NCBI GenBank assembly: GCA_016287095.1
Contig: JAEEVK010000004.1
Coordinates: 1-64,000, forward strand
From: Lachnospiraceae bacterium
GTDB lineage: Bacteria; Bacillota; Clostridia; Lachnospirales; Lachnospiraceae
Direction: 5' to 3'
Length of the DNA: 64,000 nt
Part shown: one piece after another, positions 53,081 through 61,293 of the stretch
How the letters are laid out: every line of letters starts with the position of its first letter
Numbering within the stretch: position 1 is the stretch's first letter
Translations under genes and position numbers: made by a program
Notes under the pieces: generated by a model
Told to the model about the DNA's origin: nothing
The model's input: only the letters and a program-made list of their open reading frames with translations
Databases searched by the model: none

Positions 53081-53926
53081 TCATTTCATTTCAAGAACGA
53101 TAACCGGACGTACACAGAATTCATTATCATACTCATACTTGCTGACATGCACTCCGTTCATTCCAACGAATCCATGATCGCTGACATATGTAGCATCCTT
53201 ATTTGTAAATCCGGGAGATCTGAGCCAATAGAAACATGCTAACTTGTTATTCCATGAGAAATTCTTTGCACCCTGTGCCTTAGCATATTCTGTAGCAGTG
53301 CATCTTCTGTTTTCGTCAGAATTTTCATTATTATAATCATAACCGTAATCGGTATCTACTATTTCATCGTTTGATAAAATAAATACATAGTCTTCCGTGG
53401 AATTTCCACCCTTACCTGTACAATTGCCATAGTTGTTATCTTTATTTTCCAAAGTCTTTTTAACAACAAGCTTTTTCTCCTCGTCACTAAATGCTGCATT
53501 ATAAAAATCCGAATTCAGCCATGAACGAAGTGTGGAATCCTCCCAGGTAACATTTACACTATCCCAGTTAATACCACCCTTACCATCAGGGAAACGCTTT
53601 TTTAAATCTTCTTCATCATCGTAAGCTTTACAATCCAAAGCAAACTTGCTAGTGAGAACAATCTCTTTTTTATCCGTATTGACATTAAGAACAACCCAGT
53701 TAATGCTCTCGCTGCCGTTTCCCTCATTGTTATCCTGCTCATATTTACCAAATGCTACAACCTGACCTCTTTTTAAGTCTGCTGCTGTCCCGTTTGATAT
53801 CATTTCAACTATATCCAGTCCTGTTTCAGTGTCAGTTATGACCTTGTCATTATTGCCTGACATCCCGCAACCCTGACAGGATACTGCGATAATAATACCA
53901 AGAATTATACCGAATATCTTTTTCAT
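53081..53926 (-). CDS. DUF6273-type lipoprotein
   Basis: 281 aa. The signal peptide MKKIFGIILGIIIAVSCQGC ends in a lipobox-like CQGC (the first Ser-Cys is an alternative), so the protein is surface-anchored. The mature part matches DUF6273 by pattern: GQVVAFGKYEQ, INWVVLNV, IVLTSKFALDCKAYD, VTWEDSTLRSWLNSDFYNAA, YWLRSPG and CVRPVIVLEMK at the end. The function of this domain is unknown. The gene is monocistronic with a consensus promoter at 53963-53991 and is the last gene before the attachment site. Confidence 0.85.
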   Translation of the reverse strand: MKKIFGIILGIIIAVSCQGCGMSGNNDKVITDTETGLDIVEMISNGTAADLKRGQVVAFGKYEQDNNEGNGSESINWVVLNVNTDKKEIVLTSKFALDCKAYDDEEDLKKRFPDGKGGINWDSVNVTWEDSTLRSWLNSDFYNAAFSDEEKKLVVKKTLENKDNNYGNCTGKGGNSTEDYVFILSNDEIVDTDYGYDYNNENSDENRRCTATEYAKAQGAKNFSWNNKLACFYWLRSPGFTNKDATYVSDHGFVGMNGVHVSKYEYDNEFCVRPVIVLEMK

Positions 53927-53962
53927 TTCTCAAAATCCCCTTCCTTTAAAACAAACACGGTG

Positions 53963-53991
53963 ATTATAACATAAGTGATAAATTTTTTCAA
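53963..53991 (-). promoter_or_regulatory. Promoter of the DUF6273 lipoprotein gene
   Basis: On the minus strand TTGAAA (53991-53986), a 17-bp spacer and TATAAT (53968-53963). Confidence 0.85.
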
Positions 53992-54007
53992 CATGTTTCA
54001 TTCATAA

Positions 54008-54040
54008 AGAAAAAGAACGGAAAAACAAATCCGTTCTTTT
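54008..54040 (-). terminator. Terminator downstream of the tRNA-Arg 3' end
   Basis: AAAAGAACGGA and TCCGTTCTTTT form an 11-bp stem, followed on the minus strand by TTTCTTTATG. It is the expected terminator of the tRNA gene whose 3' half follows. Confidence 0.8.
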
Positions 54041-54042
54041 CT

Positions 54043-54092
54043 ACGTCCACGATGCGATTCGAACGCACGACCTACCGCTTAGGAGTAGTTCG
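54043..54092 (-). other. 3' half of a tRNA-Arg(CCT) gene: attachment-site core of an integrated element
   Basis: Read on the minus strand, the anticodon loop CTCCTAA, then GCGGT, the variable loop AGGTC, the T-arm GTGCG-TTCGAAT-CGCAT and the acceptor strand CGTGGAC are all tRNA-like. The matching 5' anticodon-stem strand is missing (AACTA instead of a complement of GCGGT), and no D-arm or 5' acceptor strand lies upstream. A tRNA cut at the anticodon is the usual crossover core of tyrosine-recombinase elements. By this geometry the element extends rightward, and the intact tRNA should lie beyond 64000. Confidence 0.75.
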
Positions 54093-54412
54093 CTCAAATC
54101 AAAAACTAAGAAAGGAAGCGGCTTTCCATATCACACTTTTTAAAACTCACTCACTTACTCACTCACTTCCTCTTCCGCCACGCACGGATCAGGTCATCGT
54201 CGAATCGCAAATAATAACTTATTCAACATAACTATTATACCTTTTTTTCGATGAAAATTCAAGAAATAATTTCTGAAATATACGATTTAGCTATGTAAAT
54301 ATGTATATCTTCACACCATATTACAGATGAGTAAGCAGCCAGCTCCTTTCCATTTTTTGAGAGACGTCTTTGGACATGTCCAAAAGACAACTATCTTAAG
54401 TGGGGGCATATT
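54093..54412. other. Element end region with tandem repeats and an operator-like palindrome
   Basis: About 320 nt without a gene. It contains two perfect tandem 12-mers, ACTCACTCACTT (54145-54168). TCGAATCGCA at 54200-54209 is an inverted copy of part of the tRNA T-arm at 54053-54062. The 14-bp palindrome TTGGACATGTCCAA lies at 54370-54383, just before the next gene. The repeats could be recombinase arm sites; the palindrome is probably the operator of the DUF6017 gene. Confidence 0.5.
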
Positions 54413-55405
54413 ATGGCAATTTTAAAGAACAAAACTCAAAAGGATTTTACTCAAATAAGCAATAACATATTCAATGATCATACAATTTCCATGAAAGACA
54501 AAGGTGTCTACTGTACTTTATGCAGCCTTAAAGACGGCTGGGAATTTTCCGTAGAAGGTCTTGCGACTTTATGTTCTGATGGTAAGGACAGTATCCGTAA
54601 TTCAATCAACAACTTGGAGAAACACGGCTACATAACCCGGACCAAAACACGAGATGAAAACGGGAAATTTGTTTCTATTATTGAAATACATATAGAAGCA
54701 GTTACCACAAATAATATACCGTCACGAGAAAACCGTGACGGAAAACCCGCCACGGCTAATCCGTCACGGGACGACCGCAGCGGCTCTACCGTCACAGATA
54801 ATCCGGCGCAATATAATAATTTAAATAATAATAAAGACATTAATAATGCTAATTCTATCAATCTATCTATACCCCAAACAAGAGAAGGAGAGATTGAGAA
54901 ATACAAATCACTCATTGCTCGCAACATAGACTTTGAAAATCTTTTGCAAGCAGCTAAAACTGTACCTGGAAATAGGGCTGGAATGCTGCACAACATCTAT
55001 GACATCTTATGTGACATGGTATGCTATCCGCGCAAAACTGTCACCATACGTGAAGTGGAATATCCATGGGATCTTGTTAAAAGTCGTTATCTTAAACTGA
55101 CCAAGGAAAACATTTCCTCCATCTTAGATCGTCTGGCGAATAGATATTATGCTATTACCAATAAGCCAGCGTTCTTGATATCTACACTGTTCACGGAAAG
55201 TCAAACCGGAGCTATACCTTCACAGGTCCAAACTGTCTCAAAAAATCAAGAGGGGTTAGAAAGCCAAGCGGCTCCCTCTACCAAATCCTATAATCATCCC
55301 AATACTAACCAAGCAACTAAGCCCAACAAAAACCAGTATATGCAACGATCATATACTGATGAGGAGATAAAAGCTATCGAAAAAAAGAAACTGGGGGTGA
55401 CCTGA
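54413..55405 (+). CDS. Winged-helix replication-type protein with DUF6017-like C-terminus
   Basis: 330 aa. Residues about 1-95 form a winged helix of the type found in replication initiator and DnaD-like proteins of mobile elements (ISMKDKGVYCTLCSLKDGWE, GLATLCSDGKDSIRNSINNL, EKHGYITRTKTRDENG). A polar linker follows. Residues about 165-270 look like DUF6017 (FENLLQAAKTVPGNRAGMLH, NIYDILCDMVCYPR). The Gln/Asn-rich tail ends YTDEEIKAIEKKKLGVT. It probably binds the element's origin or its own operator, the palindrome 30 nt upstream. The next gene starts two bases after its stop. Confidence 0.8.
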   Translation: MAILKNKTQKDFTQISNNIFNDHTISMKDKGVYCTLCSLKDGWEFSVEGLATLCSDGKDSIRNSINNLEKHGYITRTKTRDENGKFVSIIEIHIEAVTTNNIPSRENRDGKPATANPSRDDRSGSTVTDNPAQYNNLNNNKDINNANSINLSIPQTREGEIEKYKSLIARNIDFENLLQAAKTVPGNRAGMLHNIYDILCDMVCYPRKTVTIREVEYPWDLVKSRYLKLTKENISSILDRLANRYYAITNKPAFLISTLFTESQTGAIPSQVQTVSKNQEGLESQAAPSTKSYNHPNTNQATKPNKNQYMQRSYTDEEIKAIEKKKLGVT

Positions 55406-55406
55406 A

Positions 55407-56492
55407 ATGAACAATATAACTGTTATAGCTTCAACAGAAACAGATAATAAGAAAATGATATACAGAAAACTCATCAGCAAGGCTGAAAAAAGGCTAAATT
55501 ACCTTATCAATGAAGCTTTGAGTCAACACGTGAGAGACGCATCACATATCCTTTCTGTCATCGCTGACGAATTTTCAATTAAGACAGGAATTACTATAGC
55601 AGCTTGGATAAATGATGAAGATTTTCTTAGATATTCGTCCGATGATATGAATTTCTCTACGCATATCAGTATAATTAACACTCTTCGTGAAGAAAAAGTC
55701 ACCGACAACAGCTGGTTTGGAGCTGACAAAAACATGTTCTATAAAACCTTTGGTGTAACACCATATGGTAGTTTTTCTATCTTGATTGAGTGCACTAAAC
55801 ATGATTCTAAAGAGAAAAAAGCTGCTATAGCTTCTTTGGCCATACGCGTTTTCAATAAACTGGATATTTGGTTTTGCCTCCGTGAAACCGAGAATCATTA
55901 CAACAAGCTGGGCTTACCGGAACCATTATATTATTATGATGACATTATTCAATTTTATCCCTATCGAGGAGCTGCCTATCTAAGATGGTATAACGATAAG
56001 GCATATAACTCATATGAATTTACGTCTTTGGATGCAAACGAATACTACCAGTATTGGTTGGATTTATTTATCGACAAAAAAATCTTCAATGTAGCATATG
56101 ATGCAGGATGTCTGGTGCTGTTGCTTAATGAATACCCTCACAGAGGATCATATAGTGATGTCCTTTGCGTTATACATTTGATTGAAGAATCATTAGGACA
56201 AGATGATAAGCTACTTTGGGCAGTCTACTTTGATGATAATACTCTTGTTACAACCAAAAATTTGGAAGACCTTAGAGCCAAAGTATTATCCTACATAAGC
56301 GGAGATATTTACTATCAAAGTTACGGAGAAGAATATGACATAGTTCCCGGCAAAGAGATAGAACATGGGGAAAAAATAGATACATACGATTATTGGGATG
56401 AACTCGACAACAAAATATACAAAGAATGCTGTGAACGAGCAAAGCAAAAACCGAAGGCAAAGAACCCTTTCGTTTCCTATTTCAGTGACTGA
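55407..56492 (+). CDS. Unrecognised protein of the integrated element
   Basis: 361 aa, no membrane segment and no motif that I recognise. The N-terminal 60 residues are helical and charged (KLISKAEKRLNYLINEALSQ). The middle contains several Tyr- and Phe-rich stretches (ETENHYNKLGLPEPLYYYDD, FYPYRGAAYLRWYNDKAYNS), and the C-terminus is basic (CERAKQKPKAKNPFVSYFSD). It is translationally coupled to the DUF6017 gene, with GGGGGTGAC before the ATG, and is A+T richer than the flanking chromosome, consistent with transfer. Its position suggests a role in element replication or maintenance, which is only inference. Confidence 0.75.
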   Translation: MNNITVIASTETDNKKMIYRKLISKAEKRLNYLINEALSQHVRDASHILSVIADEFSIKTGITIAAWINDEDFLRYSSDDMNFSTHISIINTLREEKVTDNSWFGADKNMFYKTFGVTPYGSFSILIECTKHDSKEKKAAIASLAIRVFNKLDIWFCLRETENHYNKLGLPEPLYYYDDIIQFYPYRGAAYLRWYNDKAYNSYEFTSLDANEYYQYWLDLFIDKKIFNVAYDAGCLVLLLNEYPHRGSYSDVLCVIHLIEESLGQDDKLLWAVYFDDNTLVTTKNLEDLRAKVLSYISGDIYYQSYGEEYDIVPGKEIEHGEKIDTYDYWDELDNKIYKECCERAKQKPKAKNPFVSYFSD

Positions 56493-56727
56493 TTTAGTGA
56501 AATTATGGATTTTTCACCAAATCGTCCTTGGAAAGATATGTGGAAATTCATTTTCCAGGGAATTATACCAAGCTTCACTTTCAAGAAGCCTTAAAATACA
56601 GTATCTTGAGGGAATCCGGTTTTCAAACAAAGAACACTCATTTCGGGAAGAATATAATGCCCTTTTTGTCCCGCTTTTGCTCAAAATTTCCAATTATTTT
56701 ATATTAGCATACGGAGGTCTGGTCCAT

Positions 56728-58455
56728 ATGGCAGAAAACATTCTTGAAACTTACTTCAGTAATTGTTCCGATGAGGAATTTGATCGTGATATCAGATTAT
56801 CCTCTATGGATATTCCTATGTCAGATAAACATGAAAATCTTGCAAATATCTATCAATCAATCTTTGGAACTAATTATTCTGTTTTCGGTAGAGGATCAGA
56901 TCTATCTTGTAAAGATGTTCTCGGCGGAACCATCATGAAGTTCAGGTTAATGACAATAGAACAGTTCTCTGTTCTTTTTCCCGAATTTGGTTCCTACCGT
57001 TTATCGAGGTTGTGCCAAAAGGATGAAAGTAATAATAAGCCTTTCTTTTCTTCAGCACTGTATAACGGAAAAACATCATATTATTACCTAACAGATTATG
57101 GTCACAAGCATTACAGATCATTCTTTCCGGACAAATACCTTGACGAAACTAGAATTCCTATAACTCCCGGAAGCCTCCCTGCCCCAAGCCGGGCAGTACA
57201 CGATATCCGTTTACGAGATGTCCCGTATGGTTTCATCGCCATAAAAACCTTTCGGCAATTTGACTGGTTTACTTCAATCCCTCTTCCAGACTACAAAACT
57301 CCAACTGAAGCTGTCAAGGATATCCAAAGCAAAAACTACCTCAATCAATCACGATCATGTAAGAAAGGCGGGCTCGTAGCCGATGGCATCATTCTGTTCA
57401 AAAAGGCCGGTAACTCCGTAATAGTTGAACAGGATGCTGGGACAGAAAACACTGCTGTCCTCAAAAAGAAGATATCTTCTTATGGGGATTACCTGAACAG
57501 CCTAGACGATCAACGTAACGTTACCGTCATCTTCAACATTTATGTTCCAAAAAGTAACAAAAGAAACGATAAAAACAAGGATAGTCATTTGACTACTTAC
57601 AGAAAAATCGAACTTCTGATGGAATACAGTGAGATTTATGAGCTCAGCACTTTCTATGATAAACTAAATGACTGGATCAGTGCAGATAAACCCATGAAAA
57701 AAACCTACATCAGCATGAAACATCTTCTTGATGAATACAAACAGATAGACCAGAACTTATCAGGGAATATCCGGGCGCTGCGTAAGTATGTTGATCAAAG
57801 AATAAAGAACTACCAACTGGACTCGATAACTTCATCACAAAGCAGTGAATCCAGGAGAAACCTGATCAAGAAATTAGTTCTAGAAGCCCTTGATAGTACA
57901 GATCGATCTGACTACCTGTCAGCTGTAGTACGCAATGGAACCGGTCTTATTGTAACAAATAAAATTTTAAGGAATTCCTACTATCTTTTTCCCTATGAAT
58001 CAGGGCTATTATCCAAGCTGCTAGAGCAGATAAAAAAGAGATATGGAAGCAACTGCTATATGTACCGTACCACACATTTTGAAATACAAAAATGTTATTT
58101 GGGCAGTTTCATCAAGGTCAAAGGAAGACAGGACGAATTCATTGTAGACTATATCGTGGCTGAAATATCCGATAATATAGGCAACTATTACAATGCAAAG
58201 CAGATATTAAAAACATATAGCCCGACAAATGCTCATCTCCTTCTATTAGTCTCCTCCGAACAGGATGCCATTGATTTTGCAAAAGAAACCGGTTGTATAA
58301 GCAAGTATTGCAGCAGAGAGAATATCCTGCATCATAATACCGATTACAATTTAACTATAAGGTTCCTGAAATATGATCCGTACAAAGGACCTGATCAAAT
58401 GCTTCAGGCTTTTTTGCCCAATGGCAACAAAATTATCCAGGCAAACTCATTATAA
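56728..58455 (+). CDS. Probable replication-relaxation family protein
   Basis: The open frame begins at 56398 inside the previous gene. The ATG at 56728 is the only start with a strong ribosome site (ACGGAGG, ten bases before) and gives 575 aa. A GTG at 56497 without a site would add about 77 residues of plausible protein, so the N-terminus is uncertain. Residues about 60-270 fit the Replic_Relax pattern: a winged helix with SYYYLTDYGHKHYRSFFPDK, then AVHDIRLRDVPYGFIAIKTF and the nuclease-like GLVADGIILFKKAGNSVIVE, QDAGTENTAVLKKKISSYGD. The remaining 300 residues are unassigned. These proteins accompany plasmid and conjugative-element transfer genes. Confidence 0.65.
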   Translation: MAENILETYFSNCSDEEFDRDIRLSSMDIPMSDKHENLANIYQSIFGTNYSVFGRGSDLSCKDVLGGTIMKFRLMTIEQFSVLFPEFGSYRLSRLCQKDESNNKPFFSSALYNGKTSYYYLTDYGHKHYRSFFPDKYLDETRIPITPGSLPAPSRAVHDIRLRDVPYGFIAIKTFRQFDWFTSIPLPDYKTPTEAVKDIQSKNYLNQSRSCKKGGLVADGIILFKKAGNSVIVEQDAGTENTAVLKKKISSYGDYLNSLDDQRNVTVIFNIYVPKSNKRNDKNKDSHLTTYRKIELLMEYSEIYELSTFYDKLNDWISADKPMKKTYISMKHLLDEYKQIDQNLSGNIRALRKYVDQRIKNYQLDSITSSQSSESRRNLIKKLVLEALDSTDRSDYLSAVVRNGTGLIVTNKILRNSYYLFPYESGLLSKLLEQIKKRYGSNCYMYRTTHFEIQKCYLGSFIKVKGRQDEFIVDYIVAEISDNIGNYYNAKQILKTYSPTNAHLLLLVSSEQDAIDFAKETGCISKYCSRENILHHNTDYNLTIRFLKYDPYKGPDQMLQAFLPNGNKIIQANSL

Positions 58456-58459
58456 AAGC

Positions 58460-58493
58460 AATAAGGCTATGTCCGGTCTGACATAGCCTTATT
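58460..58493 (+). terminator. Bidirectional terminator between convergent genes
   Basis: AATAAGGCTATGTC and GACATAGCCTTATT form a perfect 14-bp stem with the loop CGGTCT. Both flanks are A/T-rich. It ends the rightward 54413-58455 unit and the leftward 61054-58526 unit. Confidence 0.85.
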
Positions 58494-58525
58494 ACATTCA
58501 ATACCAAAGCTGTATATCGTATAGC

Positions 58526-58810
58526 CTATAAATTCTCTACAAAAGTAGCCAATGCGCTGCTGTTTGCGATTACGCATACCGCCCCAAAGACCATGAAAAT
58601 ACCGATGATCGTCCTAGGCTTTATATCATCCTTGCTGTATTTCTTGCCTATGGGCATCAGGGCCAGATCCCTGAGGAACCACATTCCTGCCAGCATTACT
58701 ACCAGGGCCACCACCATAATTGCTCTTTTAACAGGCGATTCACCTGTGTTCAGTGGCATCGAACCCAGTTGAGTTTCCATGCTCATAACAAAGTTAGTTA
58801 TGATTCTCAT
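58526..58810 (-). CDS. Small two-helix membrane protein of the element (pilin/VirB2-like layout)
   Basis: 94 aa from the ATG at 58810 (GGAGGG eight bases before); the track's TTG three bases earlier is less likely. Two hydrophobic helices (IMVVALVVMLAGMWFLRDLA and TIIGIFMVFGAVCVIANSSA) are separated by a short basic loop. The layout is that of VirB2/TrbC-type subunits of type IV secretion, but no signature sequence confirms it. It is the last gene of the leftward unit, 29 nt after the small coiled-coil membrane gene. Confidence 0.65.
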   Translation of the reverse strand: MRIITNFVMSMETQLGSMPLNTGESPVKRAIMVVALVVMLAGMWFLRDLALMPIGKKYSKDDIKPRTIIGIFMVFGAVCVIANSSALATFVENL

Positions 58811-58839
58811 CAATCAATCCCTCCATCATATAATCTGCC

Positions 58840-59025
58840 CTAGTTGAATTTGTCCAGTTTCTGTGCTCTTTCCTGTTCTTTCTGAGCTTCTTTCTTTTCT
58901 TTAAGCTGTAGTTTGATATATTCGACCGAAATCACCACACCAACTATTGTCATGAAAGTAATTAGGATCCCAGGAAAAGTAACCATAGGCATTATCACAT
59001 CATAGATAGCTCTCAGTGTCTCCAT
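58840..59025 (-). CDS. Small single-helix membrane protein with charged tail
   Basis: 61 aa. One helix (FPGILITFMTIVGVVISVEY) is followed by a charged coiled-coil tail (LKEKKEAQKEQERAQKLDKF). GGGGGAG precedes the ATG. It sits between the two cysteine-motif genes and the two-helix membrane gene. No family recognised; an accessory of the element's transfer apparatus is possible. Confidence 0.65.
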   Translation of the reverse strand: METLRAIYDVIMPMVTFPGILITFMTIVGVVISVEYIKLQLKEKKEAQKEQERAQKLDKFN

Positions 59026-59074
59026 TTTTCTCCCCCATATGCAATCAACTTATACCGTCAGCCAGATATTACCA

Positions 59075-59932
59075 TCATGGCCAATCTATATACCTCTCCT
59101 CTTCAAGCGGATAGTAATCAAACTCAGGTACAATGTAATAATCTTCAAGAGCTCTCTTTTCAAATTCACAGACACTCTCAAGATATTCTGATATTGCCCT
59201 GCAATCCTTATCACATCCGGAATAAGCCGACCGCCCATCGCTGAACTCTCCCTTGTTCCAATAAGGGTAAGGGCAGCACATGCAGTCAATAAGTTCCTCT
59301 TTCCCTATCTTTACAAGCTTCTCTGCTGCTTCCAGAAAATATGAGAAAGCTCTTCTAAAATCAGTATCATACCCAGGTTCTTCACCCTGATCATACATAC
59401 TGCGCATCTTTCTCATCCTGTCACACGCTATTACGAATTTTTCAGATATGTAATTCTTGTCTCCGAAACTCTCTTCTCCTTCATACAGGAAGCCTGCCTG
59501 CCAGCAGTCCAATATCGCTAATTCCTTTCCCTCTATCCATTCCCACTTATCATCAGGTACTTCAGCAGACCGCTTCATTAATTCTTCCAACTTGTCATCC
59601 TCAAACAACAGCTCAGAAGATGTCTTCTTTCTCCATAACCTGCCAAGATCAAATGCCTCCCTAAGCAAACGCATATCAAATCTGGGTCTTTCCATCGGTG
59701 CGATCGAAACTATCTTATCCCTGTCCCTTTTCCCTTCGAAATATGCGTTCTCATATACCGCCATAAGATATACGTTAGAAGCAGCTCGTTTCTCTTCCCT
59801 TTTATATAGGAAGGAACTCATCACTTTTTTGTTATCCCACCGTAGCTCTAACCCATTGATCCCATATCCGAAACCCCATTCAAAAGCTTTCTGGATCCTG
59901 TCTTTAAAAGTATAATTTTCTTTTTCCTGCAT
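59075..59932 (-). CDS. Cysteine-motif protein of the element, paralogue B
   Basis: 285 aa from the ATG at 59932 (GGAAGGAG site); the track start is six codons earlier. It is acidic and helical, without membrane segments. The C-terminal 90 residues match the neighbour at 59957-61054: SMYDQGEEPGYDTD, then CMCCPYPYWNKG, SGCDKDCRAISEYLE and a YYIV ending, against MYDNGIEPEADS, CLSCPGMF, NCDMDCGDAYRECM and EYFLV. Four shared cysteines (C-x2-CP ... CDxDC) suggest a metal-binding fold. The N-terminal two-thirds are unrelated to the neighbour by eye. Family not recognised. Confidence 0.75.
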   Translation of the reverse strand: MQEKENYTFKDRIQKAFEWGFGYGINGLELRWDNKKVMSSFLYKREEKRAASNVYLMAVYENAYFEGKRDRDKIVSIAPMERPRFDMRLLREAFDLGRLWRKKTSSELLFEDDKLEELMKRSAEVPDDKWEWIEGKELAILDCWQAGFLYEGEESFGDKNYISEKFVIACDRMRKMRSMYDQGEEPGYDTDFRRAFSYFLEAAEKLVKIGKEELIDCMCCPYPYWNKGEFSDGRSAYSGCDKDCRAISEYLESVCEFEKRALEDYYIVPEFDYYPLEEERYIDWP

Positions 59933-59956
59933 AACACCTTCTCCTTCCATACTATA

Positions 59957-61054
59957 TCAGTCATCTTTTTTCACGAGGAAGTACTCGAAAAGCCTGTCCC
60001 TCTCCCCATAGTCTTCTGACATGCACTCCCTATATGCATCTCCGCAATCCATATCACAGTTTACATATGTTTCAGAAGATTTAAAATTATCTCTGTCATT
60101 ATCTAAGCGCTGGAACATACCCGGGCACGACAGGCAAGGTAAGTACATTTCTCTCCCGACGAACTTCAGTCTGTCCGCCCAATTCTTGTAATCCCTATAA
60201 TATTCATACTCTTCAGAATCAGCCTCAGGCTCTATTCCGTTATCATACATGTATTTGAAGGATTCCATCTTGCTTAGATCCAGTTCATACTGCTCTTCAG
60301 TTTCTTCTTCTAAATCCTCTTCATTTTCATCCGGTTCGTCTATATGCTTTTCCGTCTCCGCTATACTATCAGTACCATCGCTCTGTCCAGGCATATAAGG
60401 CTTATCGGTATAAAGGCACTCCGCTTTTTGGGGAGACATACCGGTCTGCATATTACCCAGGAAGTTTCTCAAAAAGACTTCCTTTACTGCTTTAGCCCCT
60501 GCCTTAACATTCCCATTCCAATGATGCTCAATGATCCAATCAAAAGTATAGGATGCATAGCCCATAACAATATTATCAAACCGGCGGCTGTCAAAAAGTT
60601 TGTATGAATCCTGATCTATGAGAGAACCTAGTTTCTCATAATACTTTATCCTATCCTTAGCTTTATTAATCCAGCTTTCCTCAAGTTTATCGGAATTTTC
60701 CGACTCCAATATCCTTTTCAGGAAATCAGCCATTATACTGTACTTATTAATAGGAGAAAACTTGTGTACACTAACCGGATAAACATTAAATAGATCATAG
60801 TAAAAAGACATCTGTTCCAAAGATTCCTCATACCGCTTATAAGTCCTATGGCTGATTTCCATTTCTTCCAATATTTCTTTCTCAGAAAAGCCACCATTGA
60901 ATAAACTCTCAAACAGCATCCTTTTGGCTATCATATCAGGCTCGTCAGATCTTCTTCCGGCATTTCTTTCATTGAATACCCTTTCACCCCTAAGGTCTCC
61001 ATCACTAGTCTCTGGATTTCCCGAATTCTGATAATTAAAGTCACTATTATCCAC
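59957..61054 (-). CDS. Helix-turn-helix protein with C-terminal cysteine motif, paralogue A
   Basis: 365 aa from a GTG at 61054 with GGAGG nine bases before. Residues about 40-80 contain a helix-turn-helix (FNGGFSEKEILEEMEISHRT, then YKRYEESLEQM). A helical middle follows, then an acidic Glu-rich linker (EPDENEEDLEEETEEQ, about 240-260). The C-terminal 90 residues carry the CLSCP ... NCDMDCGDAYRECM module shared with paralogue B. It is the first gene of the leftward unit, driven by a consensus promoter with an adjacent dyad, so it is probably the unit's regulator. Function otherwise unknown. Confidence 0.75.
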   Translation of the reverse strand: MDNSDFNYQNSGNPETSDGDLRGERVFNERNAGRRSDEPDMIAKRMLFESLFNGGFSEKEILEEMEISHRTYKRYEESLEQMSFYYDLFNVYPVSVHKFSPINKYSIMADFLKRILESENSDKLEESWINKAKDRIKYYEKLGSLIDQDSYKLFDSRRFDNIVMGYASYTFDWIIEHHWNGNVKAGAKAVKEVFLRNFLGNMQTGMSPQKAECLYTDKPYMPGQSDGTDSIAETEKHIDEPDENEEDLEEETEEQYELDLSKMESFKYMYDNGIEPEADSEEYEYYRDYKNWADRLKFVGREMYLPCLSCPGMFQRLDNDRDNFKSSETYVNCDMDCGDAYRECMSEDYGERDRLFEYFLVKKDD

Positions 61055-61077
61055 CCTTTTCCACCTCCTCTGAACTC

Positions 61078-61126
61078 ATAATACTACATTCCCTACCCAT
61101 TGTCAAGGCAAAAATTAACTTTTGCC
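61078..61126 (-). promoter_or_regulatory. Promoter of the leftward element unit with upstream dyad
   Basis: On the minus strand TTGACA (61106-61101), a 17-bp spacer and TATTAT (61083-61078). The inverted repeat GGCAAAA/TTTTGCC (61107-61126) abuts the -35 box and may bind the helix-turn-helix protein encoded first in the unit. Confidence 0.8.
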
Positions 61127-61168
61127 GATAAGGAGGGTGGAGATTTCAATAATAATCAGGGAAAAAAC

Positions 61169-61270
61169 GGCAGTAATTTGTATTTACTGCCGTTTTTCCC
61201 ATTGACAAACTATATTTACTATATTATAATCGAAATATGGATAAATCGGCAGTAATTTACATTTACTGCC
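61169..61270 (+). promoter_or_regulatory. AbiE promoter between twin operators
   Basis: Perfect consensus promoter: TTGACA (61202-61207), 17-bp spacer, TATAAT (61225-61230). It is flanked by two identical dyads, GGCAGTAA-N7-TTACTGCC, at 61169-61191 and 61248-61270. The first is extended by a further inverted CGTTTTTCCC-type arm. The second lies between the -10 box and the ribosome site. AbiEi antitoxins are known to repress their own promoter by binding such inverted repeats. Confidence 0.85.
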
Positions 61271-61293
61271 ATTTTACCCAGAAAGGAGGAATT

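Noticed and set aside
54043-54095. Complete functional tRNA-Arg gene
   Set aside because: The anticodon stem does not pair (AACTA against GCGGT), and there is no D-arm or 5' acceptor strand upstream.
54145-54168. Tandem ACTCACTCACTT as a CRISPR fragment
   Set aside because: The units are contiguous, with no spacers and no cas genes; it is a simple tandem repeat.
59457-59915. 152-aa plus-strand ORF inside the element
   Set aside because: Antisense to the cysteine-motif gene at 59075-59932, with no ribosome site or recognised domain.
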